The notes under the pieces: generated by a model
Told to the model about the DNA's origin: nothing
Seen by the model: the letters and a program-made list of their open reading frames with translations, nothing else
The model's database searches: none
Source: Nocardia anocheti
GTDB lineage: Bacteria > Actinomycetota > Actinomycetes > Mycobacteriales > Mycobacteriaceae
Direction of reading: 5' to 3'
Assembly (NCBI RefSeq): GCF_029675105.1
Contig: NZ_JAQQFV010000001.1
Span: forward strand, 124,001 to 188,000
DNA: 64,000 bases
Part shown: positions 44,539 through 52,041 of the stretch, piece after piece
Position numbering within the stretch: position 1 is the first letter of the stretch
Layout of the letters: each line of letters opens with the position of its first letter
Translations under genes and position numbers: made by a program

Positions 44539-45704
44539 CGCCGCTCCGCCCCGACCACCGCCAGGACCGCGTCGGCCGCGTCGCGCAGCGGACCACGGCG
44601 ACGAACGGTCAGGCCGCCGCGTTCGAGGCGGGTGGCCAGGCCCGCCTCCCCGCGCACCGCCGCCAGCAGCGGCAGTCCGAGCACTTCGGCGACCTCGGCA
44701 CCACGCAGCCCACCCGGCGCCGGTCCACGAACGATCAAGCCCCGGTTGGGATTTCGCTCACCCAGATATCCGGCGACCACCTCGGCCGCCGCGACAGCCC
44801 GCAGCCGGGCGGGCACGACGAGGACGACCAGGTCGGCGGCATCGACCATGGCGTCGGCCGCCGAACCGCGTTCCCCGGACACATCGCAGACCACCAGATC
44901 GCCTGCGGCCCTGCCGGATTCGATGACAGCGCGGACAGCGGCGGGCGCCAGCTCCGTGGGTGGGCGATCGGCGCCGGGTCCGTGCCGTCCGCCGCGCACC
45001 CGCCCACACGAGAGCACCGCCAGGCCAGGGGCCGCCGCGGGCAGCGCGCTGTGCAGGGCGGCGGCGGAGACCCGTCCGTCCTCGATGACGAGATCGGGCC
45101 AGCGCAGACCCGCGGTGTTCTCCATGCCGAGGACCAGGTCGATGCCACCGTCGAGTGGCGCGCCGTCGATCAGCACGGTGTCGCGCCGCAGGCGCAGGGC
45201 GGCGGCGCGGAGTGCGGTGGCGGCCGCGAGCGTGGTCGCGCCCGCGCCGCCACCGGCACCGGCGACGGCCACCACCACCCCTTCGCCGGTGCGCGACTCG
45301 GCGTGCTCGGCGAACTGTTCGACGAGCGCGACCGCGCCGCCGGGCAGCGCGACCACCCGTTCGGCGCCGACGGCGGTGGCGGCCCGCCAGTCGGGCACGG
45401 CCGGTTCGCCCTCCGTGACCAGCACGATTCCGGGCCGTCGCGGGCAGCCCGCGGCGGTGGCCGCGGTGGCGGCGGCGGTATCGAGGATCACCAGCCCAGC
45501 GCCGGACCAGGCGTGTCTGCTCACCGGCATGACCCGTTCGTCGGTGACGCGTTCGGCCGCCGCGGCGACGCGACGGACTTCGTTGCGCAGCCGGGGATCG
45601 GCGACGAGCACGAGCGCGGGCGCGAGGGCCGCCGGTGCGGCGGTGCGGGATGGTGCGGCGGTGCGGGATGGTGCGGCGGTGCGGGATGGTGCGGCGAGGT
45701 TCAT
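44535..45704 (-). CDS. ssd: Septum site-determining protein / CpaE-like (Ssd)
   Basis: A 389-residue protein of the MinD/CpaE class. A receiver-like N-terminal domain (VLVADPRLRNEV ... VLVTEGEPAVPDW) is followed by the MinD-type ATPase with VAVAGAGGGAGATTLAAA (deviant Walker A, about 141-158), VLIDGAPLDGGIDLVLG and VCDVSGERGSAAD. Rv3660c (Ssd) is the mycobacterial counterpart and inhibits septation when overproduced. The N-terminus has an 18-bp tandem repeat encoding AAPSRT units. It heads the Tad operon, which suggests a role in localising pilus assembly as well as division. Confidence 0.9.
   Translation of the reverse strand: MNLAAPSRTAAPSRTAAPSRTAAPAALAPALVLVADPRLRNEVRRVAAAAERVTDERVMPVSRHAWSGAGLVILDTAAATAATAAGCPRRPGIVLVTEGEPAVPDWRAATAVGAERVVALPGGAVALVEQFAEHAESRTGEGVVVAVAGAGGGAGATTLAAATALRAAALRLRRDTVLIDGAPLDGGIDLVLGMENTAGLRWPDLVIEDGRVSAAALHSALPAAAPGLAVLSCGRVRGGRHGPGADRPPTELAPAAVRAVIESGRAAGDLVVCDVSGERGSAADAMVDAADLVVLVVPARLRAVAAAEVVAGYLGERNPNRGLIVRGPAPGGLRGAEVAEVLGLPLLAAVRGEAGLATRLERGGLTVRRRGPLRDAADAVLAVVGAERR
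45641..45694 (-). repeat. Three exact 18-bp tandem repeats in ssd
   Basis: CGGTGCGGGATGGTGCGG occurs three times in a row, plus a partial copy. In frame it encodes AAPSRT units near the protein's start, so copy-number change would lengthen or shorten the N-terminus without a frameshift. Confidence 0.9.
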
Positions 45705-45756
45705 GCAGCTCAGCGTGGTGGAAATCGCGAGCTGTCAACAGCCACCTGTGCCCGAT

Positions 45757-45782
45757 TGTGGATAACTCGGGGGTGTGGATAA
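45757..45782. promoter_or_regulatory. Two perfect DnaA boxes upstream of ssd
   Basis: TGTGGATAA (complement of the consensus TTATCCACA) occurs at 45757-45765 and 45774-45782, same orientation, 8 bp apart. They lie 50-80 bp before the ssd start. DnaA binding is inferred from sequence. Confidence 0.7.
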
Positions 45783-45809
45783 CTTCGGCGCACCTGGCCG
45801 GAAATAGAG

Positions 45810-45895
45810 GACGGCCCCAGCCGGGGGGGAGGAGGCTGGGGCCGTCGGGTTCAGCCCCGGGGGGTCGGGCTGAACGCGCCTGGACCATGTCCAGG
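45810..45895. other. Run of three strong hairpins between ssd and the HAD gene
   Basis: Hairpin 1 (45810-45846) has perfect 13-bp arms GACGGCCCCAGCC/GGCTGGGGCCGTC; hairpin 2 (45849-45875) has arms GTTCAGCCC/GGGCTGAAC; hairpin 3 (45879-45895) has arms CCTGGAC/GTCCAGG. They lie between two divergent genes, so they belong either to long leaders or to a small RNA. Confidence 0.6.
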
Positions 45896-46053
45896 TGCCA
45901 GCAATACTACACCCATCCCCCGCCGCGGGCGCAAGTAGCGTTCGCCACCATCTTCGGGCGATTCGCGGCTCCGGCGTCCCCGGGGCAAACTCCGCGAAGG
46001 CGCCGCGCAGGGCGCCTCCTGCGGACCCGGCGGCGCGTGCCTATCCTGTTGAC

Positions 46054-46914
46054 GTGACCGACGATCGTGACCAGACATCGCCTACGGACACAAGTCTCGC
46101 CGATGCGGCGCGGGCGCCGGTGCCGGGCGGACGCGTCGCCGCGTTCTTCGATCTCGACAAAACGGTGATCGCGAAATCGAGTGCGTTCGTGTTCAGCAAA
46201 CCGTTCTACGCCCAGGGTCTGCTCAACCGCCGGGCCGTCCTGGAGAGCAGCTACGCGCACTTTTTGTTCCTGCTCTCCGGTGCCGATCACGACCAGATGG
46301 AACGGATGCGGGCAAACCTGGCCAACATGTGCGCGGGCTGGGATGTCGAGCAGGTGAAATCCATTGTGGCGGAGACACTTCACGAACTCGTCGACCCCGT
46401 GATCTACGCCGAGGCGGCCGATCTGATCGCCGATCACAAGATCCGCGGACACGATGTGGTGATCGTCTCGGCCTCCGGCGAGGAGATCGTGACCCCGATC
46501 GCCGAAGCGCTCGGCGCCTCGCACACCGAGGCCACCCGGATGGTGGTCGAGGACGGCCGCTATACCGGTGACATCGAGTTCTACTGCTACGGCGACGGCA
46601 AGGTGGCGGCGATCGAAAAACTCGCCGCCAGCGAGGGTTACGACCTGTCGCGCTGCTACGCCTATTCCGACTCGGTGACCGATGTGCCGATGCTGAGCGC
46701 CGTGGGGCATCCGACCGCGGTGAACCCCGATCGCGGGCTGCGCAAGGAGGCCGCCGCGCGGGACTGGCCGGTGCTGATCTTCTCGAATCCGGTGTCGCTG
46801 TGGGCGCGGTTCCAGGCTCCGTCGAGCACCACCGTGGCCGCCACCGCGGCGGTCGGGCTGAGCGCGATCGTCGCGGGCGCGATCAGCTATCGGCTGCTGC
46901 GGAAACGTCGCTGA
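46054..46914 (+). CDS. HAD-IB family phosphatase with C-terminal membrane helix
   Basis: A 286-residue HAD hydrolase. Motif I FFDLDKTVIAKSSAF, a cap domain with LFLLSGADHDQMERM, motif II VIVSASGEEIV, motif III GDGKVAAIE and motif IV YSDSVTDVPML are present, followed by a final helix (VAATAAVGLSAIVAGAIS). SerB-like proteins of this group (Rv3661 here by synteny) are often annotated phosphoserine phosphatases, but the substrate is unsettled; the anchor suggests lipid-phosphate work. -10-like TATCCT 7 nt before GTG 46054 points to a leaderless mRNA. Confidence 0.9.
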   Translation: MTDDRDQTSPTDTSLADAARAPVPGGRVAAFFDLDKTVIAKSSAFVFSKPFYAQGLLNRRAVLESSYAHFLFLLSGADHDQMERMRANLANMCAGWDVEQVKSIVAETLHELVDPVIYAEAADLIADHKIRGHDVVIVSASGEEIVTPIAEALGASHTEATRMVVEDGRYTGDIEFYCYGDGKVAAIEKLAASEGYDLSRCYAYSDSVTDVPMLSAVGHPTAVNPDRGLRKEAAARDWPVLIFSNPVSLWARFQAPSSTTVAATAAVGLSAIVAGAISYRLLRKRR

Positions 46915-47032
46915 CCTGCGTCGGGAACGCGACGTCGCAGCACGGATCGCCGACTGACACGCCGAAAATCGCGGGAATCGGTAATGCCGGAGAAATGCTT
47001 GATGTGAGTGCGGTCACAGTGTAAGAATGGAG

Positions 47033-47330
47033 GCACGGAAGGACGGAAGGCCAAGACGGAGCCGGAAGAGAAGGTTTCGCCTCCCATCCCACCCTTCCCA
47101 GCACGGACGCCAGGCACCCACGCGGAGCGCGCCGCGACAAGGGCAGCAGAGTTGTGGGCCTGCGAAATTCGGGCAGTCGTCGGCGAACGCCTCGCACAGG
47201 TTGCGGGGATGAACCGGCGGGGTTCGGATGATCGCCGAGGCCACCGAACACAACCCACCCCAGCACGCTTGGTAACCGGGTGTTCCGTGCTAGCGGGCGG
47301 CGAGGCCGAGGAATCGGCTACGCCGCCCGT
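47033..47330 (+). ncRNA. Ms1-like small RNA (MTS2823 homologue)
   Basis: The 430-bp gap between the HAD gene and the Rv3662c-like gene has no protein gene. In mycobacteria the abundant RNA Ms1/MTS2823, which binds core RNA polymerase, lies at exactly this position. A strong promoter-like pair TTGATG (46999-47004) and TAAGAA (47022-47027) with 17-bp spacing precedes GGAGGCACGGAAGGACGGAA. The 3' end is uncertain; AGCACG/CGTGCT pairing near 47263-47293 or a later hairpin could end it. Ends given are approximate. Confidence 0.72.
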
Positions 47331-47345
47331 TTCGATGTGCGGGGG

Positions 47346-48095
47346 TCAGTTCGCGGCGGCGGCATCGGCGATCGAGTTCGCCTCGCGGGCACCGTCTTCC
47401 AGCGCGCCCGCGCAGAACAGTACCCAGCCGCCCACGCCCTCGGCGGTGCCCATGCCGAAACCGGCGGCGGCGTCGAGGTAGGCCGTGCGGCGGCGCAGCC
47501 AGAAGACCTCGGGGACGCCGAGGCTGTGCGGGTCGAGGCCGCTGGCCACCGCGACGAGCCGGGAGGCGCCGCGCGCGACCACGCCGTCGGCGGTGCCGAA
47601 TGGGCGCAGGGTCAGCAGCTCACCGTGCACGACCGCCGCGATCACGGGGGCCGGGGCCTTGCTGGACTGGACGGTCTGCACGAGCATGTCGAGGCGTTCG
47701 GCGATGCCGGGGGTGGTGCGCGGCCTGCCGAGTTCGAGCTGGTCTTCGACCAGGTCGGCGGCGGCGAGCAGGTGCAGCCGGGCCAGCGCCTGGAGCGGGG
47801 CGCGGCGCCAGGTGGCGACCAGGTTGTTCAACGCGTCACCGTCTAGGGCCTGGCCCACGCGCAGGGCACCGGCCAGAACCGGATCGCTGACCTGGCCGTC
47901 GGCGGGCAGGTCGGTGCTCGCGCCCTCGATGGCGGCCGACGAGCGCGCCGCGCGCACCGCGGCTTCGGCGGCGGTGGTCGCCCAGCCGCGCCGATTGGAC
48001 CGGTGCCGGTGCACCGCGGCGAGCGCGTCGCGGGCCTTGTCGGCGGCGTCGCGCACGCCGGGCAGGTCGACCAGGGGCTGGAGCGGATCAGTCAC
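47346..48095 (-). CDS. Rv3662c-like protein with a degenerate Fic-type motif
   Basis: A 249-residue helical protein sometimes annotated oxidoreductase. RAARSSAAIEGAST, ALNNLVATWRRAPLQALARLH, and HGELLTLRPFGTADGVVAR followed by GASRL correspond in order to Fic-protein helices, including the HPFxxGNGR region, but the catalytic His is replaced (RPFGTADG) and Asn is absent. If the relation is real the protein has lost AMP-transfer activity. Start GTG 48095. It ends just after the Ms1-like locus. Confidence 0.7.
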   Translation of the reverse strand: MTDPLQPLVDLPGVRDAADKARDALAAVHRHRSNRRGWATTAAEAAVRAARSSAAIEGASTDLPADGQVSDPVLAGALRVGQALDGDALNNLVATWRRAPLQALARLHLLAAADLVEDQLELGRPRTTPGIAERLDMLVQTVQSSKAPAPVIAAVVHGELLTLRPFGTADGVVARGASRLVAVASGLDPHSLGVPEVFWLRRRTAYLDAAAGFGMGTAEGVGGWVLFCAGALEDGAREANSIADAAAAN

Positions 48096-48106
48096 GGCAT
48101 ACGAGG

Positions 48107-48271
48107 CTACCGTTCGAGTAGCGCGCCATCGACGAGGACGTGCAGCCCGGCCACCCGCGGCCAGCAGCGGTCCGGCCAGAGCGTTTCGGCGAGCCGTTTG
48201 GCGGCCGGGGTGTGCGCCCGGCGCCGTCGCGCTTCGAGCTCGGCCTGCCGTTCGGCATCGATACGATCCAC
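48107..48271 (-). CDS. 54-residue conserved-looking small protein
   Basis: A short gene 11 bp upstream of the Rv3662c-like gene. AGGAG is 6 bases before GTG 48271. The product is a basic helical N-terminus (DRIDAERQAELEARRRRAHT), then AAKRLAETLWPDRCWPRVAG and LHVLVDGALLER. High third-position GC and an ideal ribosome-binding site support it. Function unknown. Confidence 0.65.
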   Translation of the reverse strand: MDRIDAERQAELEARRRRAHTPAAKRLAETLWPDRCWPRVAGLHVLVDGALLER

Positions 48272-48518
48272 CGGCGTCTCCTACCCCTGCGTTCACCGCA
48301 CCACCTCGGACCCCGCCCACGCTACGCCGACGGGCCGACGCCTCGCTCCGAATCGTCCCTGATATCGGGAGCACGCCCGGACCTCGGCACCGGCACGGTC
48401 CGTCACTCCGAGAACAGATTCCCGGCCCGGGCAGCGGGCCGAATCGCCCGATGCGGTGCCGATCCAGCAGGCCGAACATCGCGTCCGGGCCGCCCCCTGG
48501 TCCGTCGGCCCTGTCCCG

Positions 48519-50183
48519 TCACCCAGCGAGCAACTCCCGGCCCGGAATCGCCTCCAGCAGGGCCCGTGTGTAGTCCTGTTCCGGTGACGCGAAGACCTGG
48601 TCGGTGGTCGCCGCCTCCACCACTTCCCCCGCGCGCATGACCAGCACGTTGTCGGCGATCTGGCGGACGACGGCCAGGTCGTGGGTGATGAACAGGTAGG
48701 CCAGGCCGAGTTCGGCTTGCAGGTCGTTGAGGAGGGTGAGGATCTGGGCCTGGACCAGGACGTCGAGGGCGGAGACCGCCTCGTCGCAGACGACCAGTTC
48801 CGGTGACAGGGCCAGAGCGCGGGCGATCGCGACGCGCTGACGTTGGCCGCCGGAGAGCTCGTTGGGGTAGCGGCGCAGCACCGAGGACGGCAGCGAGACC
48901 TTGTCCAGCAGGTCGCGCACCACGGCCGCGCGCTCGGCGGCGGTACCGATCTTGTGCACGCGCAGGGGTTCCTCGATGGTGCGGAAGATCGAGTACATCG
49001 GGTCGAGTGAGCCGTAGGGGTTCTGGAAGATCGGCTGCACGCGGCGGCGGAAGGCGAAGGCGCTCTTGCGGTCCAGGTCGGCGACCTGTCGACCGTCGAA
49101 GACGACGCTGCCCGAGGTCGGCTCGAGCAGGCCGAGCACCATCTGTGCCAGAGTCGACTTGCCCGAGCCGGACTCGCCGACGACGGCGGTGGTCGTGCCC
49201 CGCTCGACCGCGAAGCTCACGTCCTTCACCGCGACGAAATCGCTGGACTGCCAGGGTCGCTTGCCCCGGATCTTGAACGCCTTGGTCAGGTCCCGCACCT
49301 CGAGCACCGTGTCGGGCAGTTCCTCGCGCTCAGCGACTTCCACCGCCCGCAGGCGGACCTGGGCGCGCTGCCGCGACGACGACATCCGTTGCGCGGCCAG
49401 CGAGGGCGCCGAGCGGACCAGCTTCCTGGTGTATTCGTGTTGGGGATCGCGCAGGATCCGCAGGGCCGGGCCGGATTCCACCACGCGGCCGCGGTACATC
49501 ACCACCAGGTGTTCGGCGCGCTCGGCGGCGAGCCCGAGGTCGTGGGTGATCAGCAGGACCGCGGTGCCGAGTTCGGTGGTGAGCCCGTCGAGGTGGTCGA
49601 GGATCTGGCGCTGCACGGTGACGTCCAGCGCCGAGGTGGGCTCGTCGGCGATGAGTAGTTTCGGCCTGCACGACAGGCCGATGGCGATCAGGGCGCGCTG
49701 CCGCATGCCGCCGGAGAACTCGTGCGGATACTGGTTCACGCGGCGTTCGGCATCCGGCATTCCGGCTTCGGTCAGCAGCTCGATCGCGCGTTCGCGGGCG
49801 GCCGAGCCGGTGGCGATGCCGTTGGCGGCCAGCGTCTCCCGGATCTGGAACCCGATCTTCCAGACCGGGTTCAGGTTCGACATCGGGTCCTGCGGCACCA
49901 GCCCGATGCCGTTGCCGCGGATCGCGACGATCTGCTTGGCCGAGGCGGTGGTGAGTTCGGTGCCGTCGAAGCGGATACTGCCGCCGGTGATCTCGCCGGT
50001 GCCGGGTAGCAGGTCGATGATCGCGTGCGCGGTGGTCGACTTGCCCGAGCCGGACTCGCCGACGATCGCCACGGTCTGGCCGGGGAAGACGGTGAGGTTC
50101 ACCCCGCGCACGGCGGGCACCGGCGTGCCGTCGGTGGTGAAGCTGACATCCAGGTCGCGGATGTCGAGCAGCGGCTCGGTCAT
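48519..50183 (-). CDS. dppD: Dipeptide ABC transporter ATP-binding protein (fused DppD/DppF)
   Basis: A 554-residue dual ATPase. The first cassette has Walker A VGESGSGKSTTAH, signature FSGGMRQRALIAIG and Walker B LLIADEPTSALD; the second has VGESGSGKSTLAQ, LSGGQRQRVAIAR and LVVCDEAVSALD (Glu then Ala where Pro-Thr is usual). It energises the DppB-DppC channel. ATG overlaps dppC by four bases. In mycobacteria (Rv3663c) this system imports peptides and is implicated in heme use. The gap 48272-48518 downstream holds no gene I can support. Confidence 0.93.
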   Translation of the reverse strand: MTEPLLDIRDLDVSFTTDGTPVPAVRGVNLTVFPGQTVAIVGESGSGKSTTAHAIIDLLPGTGEITGGSIRFDGTELTTASAKQIVAIRGNGIGLVPQDPMSNLNPVWKIGFQIRETLAANGIATGSAARERAIELLTEAGMPDAERRVNQYPHEFSGGMRQRALIAIGLSCRPKLLIADEPTSALDVTVQRQILDHLDGLTTELGTAVLLITHDLGLAAERAEHLVVMYRGRVVESGPALRILRDPQHEYTRKLVRSAPSLAAQRMSSSRQRAQVRLRAVEVAEREELPDTVLEVRDLTKAFKIRGKRPWQSSDFVAVKDVSFAVERGTTTAVVGESGSGKSTLAQMVLGLLEPTSGSVVFDGRQVADLDRKSAFAFRRRVQPIFQNPYGSLDPMYSIFRTIEEPLRVHKIGTAAERAAVVRDLLDKVSLPSSVLRRYPNELSGGQRQRVAIARALALSPELVVCDEAVSALDVLVQAQILTLLNDLQAELGLAYLFITHDLAVVRQIADNVLVMRAGEVVEAATTDQVFASPEQDYTRALLEAIPGRELLAG

Positions 50184-51109
50184 CGGGTGCGCTCCTTCGG
50201 ATCGAGCGCGTCGCGCACCGCGTCGCCGAGCATGATGAAGCTCAGGACCGTGACGGCCAGCGCGGTCGCCGGATAGAACAGGATCGGCGAGGTGCGGATC
50301 TCGCTCTTGGCCCTGGCGATATCGGTGCCCCAGGACACGATCTCGGGCGGCAGACCCACCCCGAGATAGGACAGCGTCGCCTCGGTGACGATGAACACGC
50401 CCAGCCACAGCGTCGCGACCACGATGAGCGGCCCCGCCGCGTTGGGCAGCACATGCCTGCCCAACGTGCCCAGCCGCGAGACACCCAATGCCTGCGCGGC
50501 GGTGACGTATTCACTGTTCTTGGCCTCGATCACCGCGCCGCGGGCGATGCGCGCGGCCTGCGGCCAGGTGAAGGCGACCAGGATGAGGATCACCGTGGTC
50601 ACGGTGGCCGGGCGCAGCAGTTGCAGCAGCACGATGGCGGCCAGCACCATCGGGATGGCGAAGAAGATCTCGGCGACGCGCGAGACGATCGAGTCGAGCA
50701 GACCGCCGAAGAACCCGGCCAGCGCGCCGAGCACCCCGCCGACCAGCAGGAACAGCAGCGCCGCGCCGACCCCGACGCTCACCGAGGCCCGGGCGCCGTA
50801 GATCGTGCGGGCGTAGATGTCGCAGCCCTGCTTGTCGAAGCCGAACGGATGACCCGATCGCGGCTTGTCCATACCGAACTCGCCCAGGCACAGGCGCGGG
50901 TCCTGCCCGGTGAACAGTGACGGCCAGACCACCACCAGCAGCACCAGCACGATCAGCACCATCGCGACCAGGAACACCGGATTGCGGCGCAACCGGCGCC
51001 ACGCGTCGCCCCAGATGCTGGTGGGTGTGCCGGAGTCGGTGACCCGGTCGGTGGCGAGCACCTCCACCTCGTCGGCCGGGGCCACGAAATGCCGTTGACT
51101 CTCATGCAT
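50180..51109 (-). CDS. dppC: Dipeptide ABC transporter permease DppC
   Basis: A 309-residue permease. N-terminal WRRLRRNPVFLVAMVLIV helix, then six-helix BPD core with EAA motif EYVTAAQALGVSRLGTLGRHVLPN (quoted in part: TAAQALGVSRLGTLGRH). Overlaps dppD and dppB. Confidence 0.93.
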   Translation of the reverse strand: MHESQRHFVAPADEVEVLATDRVTDSGTPTSIWGDAWRRLRRNPVFLVAMVLIVLVLLVVVWPSLFTGQDPRLCLGEFGMDKPRSGHPFGFDKQGCDIYARTIYGARASVSVGVGAALLFLLVGGVLGALAGFFGGLLDSIVSRVAEIFFAIPMVLAAIVLLQLLRPATVTTVILILVAFTWPQAARIARGAVIEAKNSEYVTAAQALGVSRLGTLGRHVLPNAAGPLIVVATLWLGVFIVTEATLSYLGVGLPPEIVSWGTDIARAKSEIRTSPILFYPATALAVTVLSFIMLGDAVRDALDPKERTR

Positions 51110-52028
51110 AACGGATCCTCGGGTCGAGCGCGGCGTAGAGCAGGTCGACGAGCAGGTTCATCACCAGGAAGATCACCACCAGCACCGTCACGAACGACAC
51201 CACCGTGGGCGGCTCGCCGCGGGTGATGGCCTGGTAGAGCGTGCCGCCGACGCCGGGGATGTTGAAGATGCCCTCGGTGACGATGGCACCCGCCATCAGC
51301 GCGCCGAAATCCGCGCCGAGGAAGGTGACCACCGGGATCATCGAATTGCGCAGAATGTGCACCGTGACCACCCGCCTGCGGCCCAGGCCCTTGGCCGTCG
51401 CGGTGCGTACGTAGTCGGCGGACTTGTTCTCCGCCACCGAGTTCCGGGTCAGCCGCAGCACATAGGCGAACGACAGCGACCCGAGCACGAAGGCCGGGAC
51501 GAGCAGCTCACCCAGACTCGCCTTCCCGCTGACGGTCACCGGTGCGATCCCCCACTTCACCCCGAGGAAGAACTGCGCCAGATAGCCGACCACGAATACC
51601 GGCAGCGCGATCAGCACCAGACTGGCGATCAACATCGTGGAATCGAACAGCTTGCCCTTGCGCAGACCGGCGATCAGCCCGAACACGATCCCGAACACGC
51701 CCTCGATCAGCACCGCGAGAAACGCCAGTTTGATGGTGATCGGGAAGGCGCGCTCGAGTTCCGCGCGGACCGGCCTGCCCGAGAACGAGGTGCCGAAATC
51801 GAGGGTGAGAATTCCTTTCAGATAGTGCAGATACTGCACGATGAACGGCTGATCGAGGTGATATCGGGCGCGCAGGGCGGCCTCGGCCGCGGGGGTCAGG
51901 GGTTTCTCCCCGGCCAGCGCCTTGATCGGATCACCGGGGATCAGGAACACCATCGCGTAGATCAGCAGCGTCGCGCCCAGGAACACCGGGATCATCTGGA
52001 GTACGCGCCGGAGTATGTACCAGGCCAT
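51102..52028 (-). CDS. dppB: Dipeptide ABC transporter permease DppB
   Basis: A 308-residue permease: N-terminal YILRRVLQMIPVFLGATLLI, extracellular loop, then core helices and EAA-type motif DYVRTATAKGLGRRRVV and FGALMAGAIVTEGIFNIPG. Its 3' end overlaps the start of dppC by 8 bp. Confidence 0.94.
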   Translation of the reverse strand: MAWYILRRVLQMIPVFLGATLLIYAMVFLIPGDPIKALAGEKPLTPAAEAALRARYHLDQPFIVQYLHYLKGILTLDFGTSFSGRPVRAELERAFPITIKLAFLAVLIEGVFGIVFGLIAGLRKGKLFDSTMLIASLVLIALPVFVVGYLAQFFLGVKWGIAPVTVSGKASLGELLVPAFVLGSLSFAYVLRLTRNSVAENKSADYVRTATAKGLGRRRVVTVHILRNSMIPVVTFLGADFGALMAGAIVTEGIFNIPGVGGTLYQAITRGEPPTVVSFVTVLVVIFLVMNLLVDLLYAALDPRIRYA

Positions 52029-52041
52029 CGTCGCCGGGCGC

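Noticed and set aside
44077..45765. Long plus-strand frame across tadA and ssd
   Set aside because: Shadow of both pilus genes; composition is Arg/Ser/Pro-rich.
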